Shown: piece by piece, positions 1-5,358 of the stretch
How the letters are laid out: every line of letters starts with the position of its first letter
Position numbering within the stretch: the first letter of the stretch is position 1
Assembly: GCA_022360105.1 (NCBI GenBank)
Contig: JAKSDL010000426.1
Coordinates: forward strand, 1 to 10,274
DNA: 10,274 nt
Direction: 5' to 3'
Source of the DNA: Pseudomonadota bacterium
GTDB lineage: Bacteria > SAR324 > XYD2-FULL-50-16 > JAHJRI01
The notes under the pieces: generated by a model
What the model was told of the DNA's origin: nothing
What the model saw: only the letters and a program-made list of their open reading frames with translations
The model's database searches: none
Program-made: the position numbers and the translations under genes

Positions 1-241
1 AGAACAAAATCTCACAACCGGACTCGTACGAGAGAAACCAACTCTTTGATCAAGCAGTATTTTTCTTCTTTTAAGCTAATGATCATCTGGTCGCCTTATC
101 CTTGTTAATCAAAACAGAAAGCGAAGCTTTCACCAGAGGCCGATAACGGATAACCGATAACCGAATACTTTATCTTGCGATTACAGTCCTGTTTGGCGCG
201 AACTGAGAAGATGGTACATTTTGAACCAGCTAAAAAGGGTC
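1..241. other. Left-edge stretch without a supported gene
   Basis: This is the region downstream of the minus-strand beta-barrel gene. I see no convincing coding region, no GC-rich hairpin with a T-run that would end the operon, and no start of an RND exporter gene. It contains a short tandem 7-bp repeat (142-162) and a 10-bp palindrome CTCGTACGAG (23-32). A 24-codon minus-strand reading frame (12-86) exists but has nothing to recommend it beyond a weak AAGG upstream. Confidence 0.5.
142..162. repeat. Three tandem copies of a 7-bp unit GATAAC(C/G)
   Basis: The units are GATAACG, GATAACC and GATAACC, directly adjacent, followed by a degenerate GAATAC. They lie about 80 bp beyond the stop of the beta-barrel gene. 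No function is evident. A short slippage-generated repeat is the simplest explanation. Confidence 0.6.
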
Positions 242-1480
242 TTAAAAACTATATTTTGCCTTAAACCAGATCTCGTCGTTGTCTTCATACTGCCCAAAAT
301 CACCCTCCTTATCTCCGCTGAAAACATCTACTCCTGCAAAAACATGGAGGTTATCAGTCAGCGCATAATCGAAAGCAGTCTGGTTAAAGAGATCCTGTTT
401 ATTCATCCCGTAAAAGATCGAGGTGTACAGCTTTAACTGCTCTCGCAGCAGCGTTTTTGAAATATACAGTTTGGCTAAACCGTCGTTTTCATCTTCCTGA
501 ATGGATTTTTCATAGTCCAAAATCGAGCTGTTAAAGACCTGTAGCGATGCAGACCAGCCACCACCCGGATTCCAGTCCAACCCCAGCAAGGTGTCCACAC
601 TGTCCTTGACCAAAAACTGATCATCTGAAGCATCCGTTTCATAATACCGGCCTTTAAAGCGGGCGATTTCGCCCCACAAGATAACTTCTCCCAGCGACAT
701 CGAGAATTCGAACGCACCAAAATTCAACCGATGATATTCCGGCGAAAAGGTGATTGTGTCTCCTGACACGTCATAATACATTGTCGGAAGATCGTTCCAG
801 GTATTGAACAGGGAGAACGCCAGATCGACTCCGGAAAGATACAATGAATATTTGAGAGCGATCTCGCTGTTTTTAATTCTGTTTTCGGGTTTAATGGCGT
901 CATTGTATTCAACGGTTGAATAATCCAACTGTTTTTCCACATACCAGGGGCTTTCGGTTGTTGGTGTGACAGCCTCCCTAAAGGAGGGGATCCAGATAAA
1001 CTCCAGATCGGAGTTATCACCCAACCACCTGAGCTTCAGCGCATCCACGCCCAGTCTTGTATCATCGAAATCCCGGGCCAGGAATTCGGAGTAATCCTTG
1101 GGTGAGATAATATCGGTCACCTGCAAGCCATCTCCTTTGCCCCAGATAATAATCTGTTTTCCCAGCCGGGCATCCCAGTTTTCGCTGGTATATTCCAGGT
1201 AGGATTCCATTAAATCCACACCTGTTTCAGAGGTCACAACTTCATTTTGCACTGCGTTCACCGAAGCAAAAGCGGCGGACTGATCCGATTCGAATAATCC
1301 TTCCAGTCTCAATCTTGTTCTGGCTCCCAGGTAATCGTTGGGAGATTCTGTTTGTACTGCCCGATAGGTATCGGCAAAACCTCGTAAACTCAACTCTGCC
1401 CGTACCTGTTTTATCAATAAGCCATAAAAAATGATTATCAGCAGATGTAAAATGAGAATGCTCTTAATTCTCCGATTCAT
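242..1480 (-). CDS. Outer-membrane beta-barrel protein (porin-like), partner of LolA-like protein
   Basis: The 412-residue product has an N-terminal signal peptide (basic MNRRIK, hydrophobic residues about 8-22, likely cleavage after VRA at 28). The mature part is rich in alternating polar/aromatic strands and ends in KYSF; a C-terminal Phe is the usual signal for BAM-mediated insertion of barrels. A conserved-looking stretch GKQIIIWGKGDGLQ (107-120) followed by VTDIISPKDYSEF resembles DUF1302-like/alginate-export-like barrels found beside LolA-like proteins and RND exporters. The start overlaps the stop of the upstream gene as ATGA, so the two are translationally coupled; AAGG lies about 9 nt before the ATG. 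The role is inferred: an outer-membrane component of a lipid or hydrophobic-compound export route. The exact family name is less certain than the barrel assignment. Confidence 0.78.
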   Translation of the reverse strand: MNRRIKSILILHLLIIIFYGLLIKQVRAELSLRGFADTYRAVQTESPNDYLGARTRLRLEGLFESDQSAAFASVNAVQNEVVTSETGVDLMESYLEYTSENWDARLGKQIIIWGKGDGLQVTDIISPKDYSEFLARDFDDTRLGVDALKLRWLGDNSDLEFIWIPSFREAVTPTTESPWYVEKQLDYSTVEYNDAIKPENRIKNSEIALKYSLYLSGVDLAFSLFNTWNDLPTMYYDVSGDTITFSPEYHRLNFGAFEFSMSLGEVILWGEIARFKGRYYETDASDDQFLVKDSVDTLLGLDWNPGGGWSASLQVFNSSILDYEKSIQEDENDGLAKLYISKTLLREQLKLYTSIFYGMNKQDLFNQTAFDYALTDNLHVFAGVDVFSGDKEGDFGQYEDNDEIWFKAKYSF

Positions 1481-2301
1481 CTGATTCGACCTTTTTCCAG
1501 GGTAGAGACTCTAAACAGGCTGTCCTTAACACCAAGATTGTACTGAACCTCATCAATGGAGATCACAGTTTTATGATTTTCCTGGCTATTGTTCATCTCC
1601 ATCCTGTAAATAGTCCAAAATCCCTGGTGTTGGCGCAGGTCCGTGATTGTAAGCGTTTTTATCAGATCGTTCTTCCTGTCGAAATATTCACCCTTGATCT
1701 GCACCAGACTGTCTTTTGCGATCCAACGTTTAACACTGGAATAGAGATAATCCTTCTCCTTGGGTGTTGAAACCACGATCCAGCATTGTCTGCCGTCAAT
1801 GACTTCTTCGCCCGTAATCATGTGATTATCTTCATCAACAGACCGGCCGCCCATATCGTCATAAGTGAAATCAGATCCCATGAAATAATCGTTTTTGGAA
1901 GATCCGCTGATACGTCTGACTTTTTTCAGGGCAGGGAGAAACAACCAGCGATCATCGTCCTTTCCCGGTTCATCATAATCAAAGGTTAGAAAACCGGTAC
2001 CTTTCACATCGGCAGGCTTTTTAAAATAGAACAGACTCTTACTGTCTTTCCCGTAATCTTTGGCATAAGTAACCATTAGTCGTACCCGTTCTCTCCCTCT
2101 TTTATTTATCAGGGTCATCCTTGAAACTGTCTTCCTGTTATCGCCATCAGGCCTTTCATCCACTTTGAGCATCAATTGTCGCCCGGTTAGATCTGAGCTG
2201 GCCCATACAGGACCGGATATCATCATTATCAGGACTGTCATCAAAAACATCATCAGCCACAAACGTTTTGAAGAGTTAATCCATTTGACTTGAGTGTTCA
2301 T
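1477..2301 (-). CDS. Outer membrane lipoprotein-sorting protein, LolA-like (PF17131-type)
   Basis: The 274-residue protein has a signal peptide: basic SKRLW, hydrophobic 15-30, cleavage probably after VWA at 34. The mature sequence carries hallmarks of the LolA_like/outer membrane lipoprotein-sorting family. These are a TGRQLMLKVDERPDGD start, GRERVR (69-74), KPADVKGTGFL (95-105), DDRWLFLPALKKVRRISGSS (116-135), YFMGSDFTYDDM (139-150), and an end FRVSTLEKGRIR. Proteins of this family are periplasmic half-barrels that bind lipid-like molecules and are usually encoded with MMPL/RND exporters and an outer-membrane barrel. GGGGA 5 nt before the ATG is a good ribosome site and supports this start. 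The gene lies 66 nt after tetR and overlaps the barrel gene by 4 nt. The cargo is unknown. Confidence 0.88.
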   Translation of the reverse strand: MNTQVKWINSSKRLWLMMFLMTVLIMMISGPVWASSDLTGRQLMLKVDERPDGDNRKTVSRMTLINKRGRERVRLMVTYAKDYGKDSKSLFYFKKPADVKGTGFLTFDYDEPGKDDDRWLFLPALKKVRRISGSSKNDYFMGSDFTYDDMGGRSVDEDNHMITGEEVIDGRQCWIVVSTPKEKDYLYSSVKRWIAKDSLVQIKGEYFDRKNDLIKTLTITDLRQHQGFWTIYRMEMNNSQENHKTVISIDEVQYNLGVKDSLFRVSTLEKGRIR

Positions 2302-2334
2302 CTGCTTCCCCGTGATTTAGTGGTTGGTCAAAAT

Positions 2335-2347
2335 AGAACAATGTTCT
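2335..2347. promoter_or_regulatory. Perfect 13-bp palindrome AGAACA-a-TGTTCT upstream of the LolA-like gene
   Basis: The 6-bp arms are perfectly complementary around one central base, in the 66-nt gap between tetR and the LolA-like gene, 34 nt before the latter's start codon. The position suits an operator for a second promoter in this gap, but I could not identify convincing -35/-10 boxes. The same AGAACA/TGTTCT half-sites recur at 3184-3206 with an 11-nt spacer. Confidence 0.35.
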
Positions 2348-2367
2348 TTTTAGTTCGAAAAAAAAAC

Positions 2368-3009
2368 CTAGTTTTTTCTTAAAAAAGGGACAAACTTGTA
2401 ATCATCCATCAGAGGCTTGAATCCGTAATATTCAAAGGTGACAAATTCATTGAAGTATTCGAGCATTTCTTCGTAAGGGACGTTATGCATGAGTATTTCG
2501 CCGACCAGGCTGATATTAAAAGAGACATGGCAATGGATAAAGAAATCTGAAAGAGAGATATTGGACTCGGGAAACATTTCCTGGGTGATTTTTATCATTT
2601 GTTTGCTTAGTTCCGTGTACCGCTCGATAAATCGTTCTTTATAATCTTCCAGTTTGGAACCCTGGGATTTGAAGAACAGCAAACTAAGATTTCTTCTGTT
2701 TTTTTCAATAAAGCGGGCGACCTCTACCATGATTTCTTTATGCCATTCAAAGCCCCATTTGTAGGCATCCAACAGGTATTCCTGCTTTTCCAGCATCGCA
2801 ATGGCTTTTTCCAACGTTTTTACCGTGGGGTTAACCAATTCGTAGAAGAGAGCATCCTTGTTATCAAAATAGGCATAGAGATTTCCAATACTAGTGCCTG
2901 CTTTTTTTACCACTTCCCTAATATTCGTTTTGAAAAAACCTTTTTGCTCAAATTCTTCTGCAGCGGCTTTTAGAATGCGATTTCGAATGCTATTCTTTTT
3001 GTGTTGCAT
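2368..3009 (-). CDS. TetR/AcrR family transcriptional regulator
   Basis: The 213-residue protein has a canonical TetR N-terminal DNA-binding domain. IRNRILKAAAEEFEQKGF (8-25) forms helix 1, and the helix-turn-helix follows at about 28-47, with VVKKAGTSIGNLYAYFDNK (33-51) showing the usual G-x-x-x-x-x-Y-x-Y/H-F-x-x-K pattern. The C-terminal ligand-binding half (about 60-213) is not recognisable at the sub-family level, which is normal for the family. It is the first gene of the minus-strand unit. A strong promoter and a perfect 34-bp inverted repeat lie directly upstream, so it probably represses itself and the LolA-like/beta-barrel genes, released by an unknown, perhaps fatty-acid-like or toxic, ligand. 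No clear Shine-Dalgarno sequence precedes the ATG. Confidence 0.92.
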   Translation of the reverse strand: MQHKKNSIRNRILKAAAEEFEQKGFFKTNIREVVKKAGTSIGNLYAYFDNKDALFYELVNPTVKTLEKAIAMLEKQEYLLDAYKWGFEWHKEIMVEVARFIEKNRRNLSLLFFKSQGSKLEDYKERFIERYTELSKQMIKITQEMFPESNISLSDFFIHCHVSFNISLVGEILMHNVPYEEMLEYFNEFVTFEYYGFKPLMDDYKFVPFLRKN

Positions 3010-3039
3010 GATTAATGAGAGTTTATTTATATAATAATA

Positions 3040-3073
3040 ACAATAGATTGAATCTAATTGATCAATCTATTGT
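3040..3073. promoter_or_regulatory. TetR-type operator: perfect 12+12 bp inverted repeat
   Basis: The left arm ACAATAGATTGA (3040-3051) and right arm TCAATCTATTGT (3062-3073) are exact reverse complements separated by 10 nt. The element sits 31 bp before the tetR start codon, immediately downstream of the predicted -10 box. A dimer bound here would block transcription. The length and placement fit autoregulation by the adjacent TetR protein; that link is inference. Confidence 0.7.
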
Positions 3074-3084
3074 CCTATTAAAAT

Positions 3085-3113
3085 TCTATATTGAAATGAT
3101 AATGTTTCGTCAA
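3085..3113 (-). promoter_or_regulatory. Sigma-70-type promoter for tetR
   Basis: Reading the minus strand, TTGACG (3113-3108) is followed after exactly 17 nt by TATAGA (3090-3085). The -35 box matches 5 of 6 and the -10 box 4 of 6 consensus bases. Transcription would begin near 3078, just ahead of the 34-bp inverted repeat, giving a leader of about 69 nt. Confidence 0.6.
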
Positions 3114-3215
3114 TACAAAATTTATTTTTCCTATTGACTAAGTATTCAGCTGTTTGTAATCATTTGTAAAACAAACGCTAAAAAGAACAGATTAAGATTT
3201 TGTTCTATTTAATTG

Positions 3216-3239
3216 ATTTGATTGGTTAAATTATCAAAT
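3216..3239. promoter_or_regulatory. Inverted repeat ATTTGAT-N10-ATCAAAT
   Basis: The 7-bp arms are perfectly complementary. A near-identical arrangement (ATTTGAC-N9-GTCAAAT) occurs at 4746-4768, upstream of the second half of the metal locus. In such AT-rich DNA a 7-bp inverted repeat can arise by chance, so an operator role is only suggested by the recurrence. Confidence 0.25.
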
Positions 3240-3427
3240 ATGGAGCTAAATCCAAAAATATTGTTTGATTGACTGCTGTGTGCGCACTCTTTGTTATTTA
3301 AGGTCAAGCTAAGATTTTTAGATTTCTGTTTTTCGAAAAAAAAGAAGGACTAACCAAAATTGCCAATGTGAAAATTGACTTTTCCACTGCATGATTGACT
3401 GGATTTGATAATTTTAATATTTGCCGT

Positions 3428-3456
3428 TTGACAAGATAGTCGATACAACATAAATA
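3428..3456 (+). promoter_or_regulatory. Candidate promoter of the HMA-like genes
   Basis: A perfect -35 box TTGACA (3428-3433) is followed by an AT-rich -10 region; TAAATA lies at 17 nt spacing (3451-3456) and CATAAA at 15 nt, both imperfect. If used, transcription begins near 3463 and leaves a leader of about 185 nt before the first HMA-like gene. Confidence 0.35.
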
Positions 3457-3515
3457 TTTCGTATATAAAAAATATCAACATTTGTATTCTAGAATGGTTT
3501 TTTTACCACAATGAT

Positions 3516-3650
3516 ATGCGTTGGAGAAATTGGGAGGGGAATAGTCAAAAAGGTTGTTTGCAAATTGGGCTTCTGGCATACATCGATAGTAACCTATTAC
3601 ATGAGCAACTGAGGTCACACATGAGTATGTTGACCAATTTTTGGAGATAA
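3516..3650 (+). CDS. Doubtful 44-codon leader ORF ending TAATG on the HMA-like start
   Basis: An ATG at 3516 opens a 44-codon frame (beginning MRWRNWEGNS and ending TNFWR) whose TAA shares its last A with the ATG at 3650. This TAATG geometry is the same as that joining the 64-residue protein gene to the ATPase gene. Against it, there is no ribosome site before 3516, no recognisable domain, and other short frames overlap. It could be a leader peptide that couples translation to the downstream gene, or simply noise. Confidence 0.12.
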   Translation: MRWRNWEGNSQKGCLQIGLLAYIDSNLLHEQLRSHMSMLTNFWR

Positions 3651-4015
3651 TGGACGTGACAGTATCAATTAGCAATATTCCTGGAAGGCTTCGGTTAGAG
3701 AACACCACTTTGATTGGCAGAAAACGAGCCTGCGAGCGCTTGGAAGAAGTTGTCGCCTCAATGGAAGGGGTGAATTCGGTAAAAGTAAATTCAAGGACCG
3801 GAAGAATTTTGATTTGTTATCACTATTCCCCTTCCCTGGAAAAGGAGTTGTATGAATTACTTGATTGGCAAACAGATATTCAATCAGCTTCAATTGAATT
3901 GACTGATTCATTTACATCAAAGGCAAGTGAATTACTCGTCGATCTTGCCATTCATTTTACCGTGCCGAGCCCTTTTGATATGCTGGTTCCAATTGCCTTA
4001 AAATCTTTCAGATAG
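3650..4015 (+). CDS. Small HMA-like (HMA_2-type) domain protein
   Basis: The product is 121 residues from the ATG at 3650, which has GGAG at 3643-3646 (a short 3-nt spacing); an in-frame TTG at 3641 would add three residues but lacks a ribosome site. The N-terminal part has a ferredoxin-like HMA_2 pattern: VSISNIPGRLRLE, a helix rich in CERLEEVVAS, then MEGVNSVKVNSRTGRILICY. The same pattern recurs in the next gene and at the ATPase N-terminus. The classic CxxC metal-binding motif is absent; Cys occurs singly. The C-terminal 25 residues are moderately hydrophobic (LLVDLAIHF, DMLVPIAL) and could be an amphipathic membrane contact. Context suggests a partner or regulatory domain of the downstream P1B ATPase; whether it binds metal is unknown. 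Confidence 0.7.
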   Translation: MDVTVSISNIPGRLRLENTTLIGRKRACERLEEVVASMEGVNSVKVNSRTGRILICYHYSPSLEKELYELLDWQTDIQSASIELTDSFTSKASELLVDLAIHFTVPSPFDMLVPIALKSFR

Positions 4016-4093
4016 GGGCAGCAATCTTACATCACCTGCCAGTCGTTGAATTCTTTGCCACTATGGTAATTTGAAACAAAAGGTTACACAGTT

Positions 4094-4615
4094 TTGGATG
4101 ACTGGCCCAACTCCGACACCCAGTTTAGTTACAATAAAAACAAACGAAACATGATTGTTAGTGCAACTCCAGGCAGAGTTAGATTTCGTAGAAATGGTTT
4201 TCCGGGATCCACAATTTCACCTTCAATTGTAACTCAATTGAAACAAAAGAAAGGAATAAACAAAGTTACAATCAACCACAATTCAGGCAGTGTTTTGGTT
4301 CACTACGACGCCGGGATGTACTCTGTCGATCAAGTAGTCGAACAAATCAGAGAATCGCTTGCACTTACGGCCATTAAACCTGTTAAACCTCCACGGTCAA
4401 TGCCTGAAAAGATTACTGGTCGTTTCCCGCTTATCGCCAAGAGAACAAGCAGAGAAATGAGAAATGGTTTGAACAGCGGTTTGATAGCGTCACTGGCAAT
4501 CAGCATGCTGGCGATTATGGGGAAAAATAAGAAGTTACATACCCAAGCAGGACTGGCCTTTTTGGGATTGGTCGCCAAGCATTTGCTAGATCAAAAGAAT
4601 AGAATCTTGCGTTAA
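4094..4615 (+). CDS. HMA-like domain protein with C-terminal membrane hairpin
   Basis: The 173-residue product starts at TTG; AAAGG about 10 nt upstream supports it, while an internal ATG at 4151 (residue 20) would still keep the domain. The HMA_2-like part spans about 20-90: SATPGRVRFRR (23-33) and KKGINKVTINHNSGSVLVHY (52-71). No CxxC and in fact no Cys at all is present, so Cys-based metal binding is excluded. After a basic, Pro-rich linker (95-120) come two hydrophobic segments (about 128-143 and 151-165) separated by the polar KNKKLH, which look like a membrane hairpin. It follows the first HMA-like gene by 78 nt and precedes a strong hairpin. This points to a membrane-tethered accessory of the P1B ATPase rather than a soluble copper chaperone. 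Function is not established. Confidence 0.68.
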   Translation: MDDWPNSDTQFSYNKNKRNMIVSATPGRVRFRRNGFPGSTISPSIVTQLKQKKGINKVTINHNSGSVLVHYDAGMYSVDQVVEQIRESLALTAIKPVKPPRSMPEKITGRFPLIAKRTSREMRNGLNSGLIASLAISMLAIMGKNKKLHTQAGLAFLGLVAKHLLDQKNRILR

Positions 4616-4693
4616 CTTATTTTTTCCGGACTCGCACGGTATTTCTTTTTAAGTGCAAGAGTATAAGTTTTATAACTACTTCCAGGTCAATTT

Positions 4694-4731
4694 AAGGCAA
4701 AGCTGGCAACATCTTGGCAGTTTTGCCTTTT
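4694..4731 (+). terminator. Strong stem-loop with short T-run after the second HMA-like gene
   Basis: The arms 4694-4709 and 4714-4729 pair at 15 of 16 positions (one G-G mismatch, one G-T pair) around a CATC tetraloop. The base pairs GGC with GCC and is followed by TTTT (4728-4731). It sits in the 192-nt gap between the HMA-like pair and the small membrane protein genes. It may be a terminator or attenuator that sets the two halves of the locus to different levels. Confidence 0.6.
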
Positions 4732-4745
4732 GATAAACTTTCAGC

Positions 4746-4768
4746 ATTTGACTTATTGTTTGTCAAAT
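4746..4768. promoter_or_regulatory. Inverted repeat ATTTGAC-N9-GTCAAAT with embedded TTGACT
   Basis: The 7-bp arms are perfect. The left arm contains TTGACT, a possible -35 box; the -10 region near 4771-4777 is poor (TGTTAA). It lies 40 bp before the 112-residue protein gene, just past the hairpin. A regulator bound here could control a second promoter serving the ATPase half of the locus. The match with the repeat at 3216-3239 is noted. Confidence 0.35.
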
Positions 4769-4807
4769 TATTGTTAAACAAGTCCATGAACTTTATGAGG
4801 TAAACTT

Positions 4808-5146
4808 ATGACGGCATTTTATTTAAAACCCAGGTTTCTATTCTCAGTAGGCGGAGCGGTGGTTGCCGCAACAGGCTTAAACCTGGGCAAGGTTCTTTCA
4901 CCCTTGAAACCCGCCCTGGTTGGAGGGCTGAAGGAAAGCTACATGTTTAGGGACTGGTTTGTGGGCAAGGTTGAAACCTCAAAGGAGGATTTGGAAGATA
5001 TAGTGGCTGAAGCCAAACATATGTATGAAGAAGAACTGCTGGCCACCACTCGCTCCATTGAAAGGGAAAAGCAGATTCTGGACAAAGTTGATGAAGTGGT
5101 GAAAAAACGATCCTCCAAAACCGGGGCTAAAACAAAGAAAAAGTAA
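4808..5146 (+). CDS. Small membrane-anchored helical protein (DUF5132/PacL-like architecture)
   Basis: The 112-residue protein has GAGG 7 nt before its ATG. An N-terminal Gly/Ala-rich hydrophobic segment (about 10-27, FLFSVGGAVVAATGLNLG) is a plausible single membrane span. It is followed by a KPALVGGLKESYMFRDWFVG amphipathic stretch (34-53), then an acidic helix (57-80) with EDIVAEAKHMYEEE, and a Lys-rich tail. This plan resembles small DUF5132-type proteins and, by architecture, mycobacterial PacL (DUF1490) proteins that sit beside P1B ATPases and stabilise them in the membrane. The His/Asp-rich C-terminal metal motif of PacL1 is not present; the tail is KTGAKTKKK. It is followed 17 nt later by another small membrane protein and then the ATPase. 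The family assignment is from recall of pattern, not a search. Confidence 0.65.
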   Translation: MTAFYLKPRFLFSVGGAVVAATGLNLGKVLSPLKPALVGGLKESYMFRDWFVGKVETSKEDLEDIVAEAKHMYEEELLATTRSIEREKQILDKVDEVVKKRSSKTGAKTKKK

Positions 5147-5163
5147 AACAAGGAGAAAACAAC

Positions 5164-5358
5164 ATGGGTTACGAATTTGGAAAGCTATTTGTCTATCCCG
5201 CTGCAAGATTTGCCCTGGGAGCTGTTTCAACCATCGGTGGTTCTTACCTGGTCTCCAGAATCGGTGAGAAGCAGGTTGCTGAGACCCGACTGGAGAGGCT
5301 TGAAAAAATTGTTGAAAAATTAGCTACAGAACAGGAAGCAGCCGGAAAGAAGAAATAA
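5164..5358 (+). CDS. 64-residue membrane protein with coiled-coil tail, coupled to the P1B ATPase
   Basis: AGGAG 8 nt before the ATG marks a strong ribosome site. Residues about 9-31 (FVYPAARFALGAVSTIGGSY onward) form one hydrophobic segment with small residues. Residues 35-58 form a charged helix with heptad-like spacing (VAETRLERLEKIVEKLA), probably a short coiled coil, and the end is GKKK. It has no Cys or His, so it is unlikely to bind metal directly. Its TAA overlaps the ATPase ATG by one base, implying tightly linked translation. A structural or scaffold subunit for the ATPase, perhaps pairing with the preceding 112-residue protein, is the reasonable inference. I do not recognise a named family. 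Confidence 0.68.
   Translation: MGYEFGKLFVYPAARFALGAVSTIGGSYLVSRIGEKQVAETRLERLEKIVEKLATEQEAAGKKK

Larger units (their letters stand above)
3010..3640. other. AT-rich divergent intergenic region with regulatory sites
   Basis: This 630-bp stretch separates the minus-strand tetR unit from the plus-strand metal locus and is visibly more AT-rich than the flanking genes. It carries the tetR promoter and operator at its left end, an inverted repeat at 3216-3239, AGAACA/TGTTCT half-sites at 3184-3206, a plus-strand promoter candidate at about 3428, and a leader of roughly 185 nt before the first HMA-like gene. Short overlapping reading frames exist in the leader, none with a good ribosome site. Confidence 0.6.

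Noticed and set aside
12..86. 24-codon minus-strand frame beyond the beta-barrel gene
   Set aside because: Very short, only a weak AAGG upstream, and no recognisable product.
221..436. 71-codon plus-strand frame at the left edge
   Set aside because: It lies almost wholly antisense to the C-terminal part of the beta-barrel gene, and its product has no recognisable domain.
475..1020. Minus-strand frames of 81 and 98 codons inside the beta-barrel gene
   Set aside because: They are alternate-frame readings of the barrel gene, which has a signal peptide and a proper C-terminal end in its own frame.
3280..3287. Palindrome GTGCGCAC in the AT-rich gap, and TTTTTCGAAAAA at 3329-3340
   Set aside because: Short isolated palindromes with no relation to a promoter or a second copy.
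3475..3708. 77-codon minus-strand frame overlapping the leader and start of the first HMA-like gene
   Set aside because: No ribosome site or family resemblance, and it conflicts with the well-supported HMA-like gene on the other strand.
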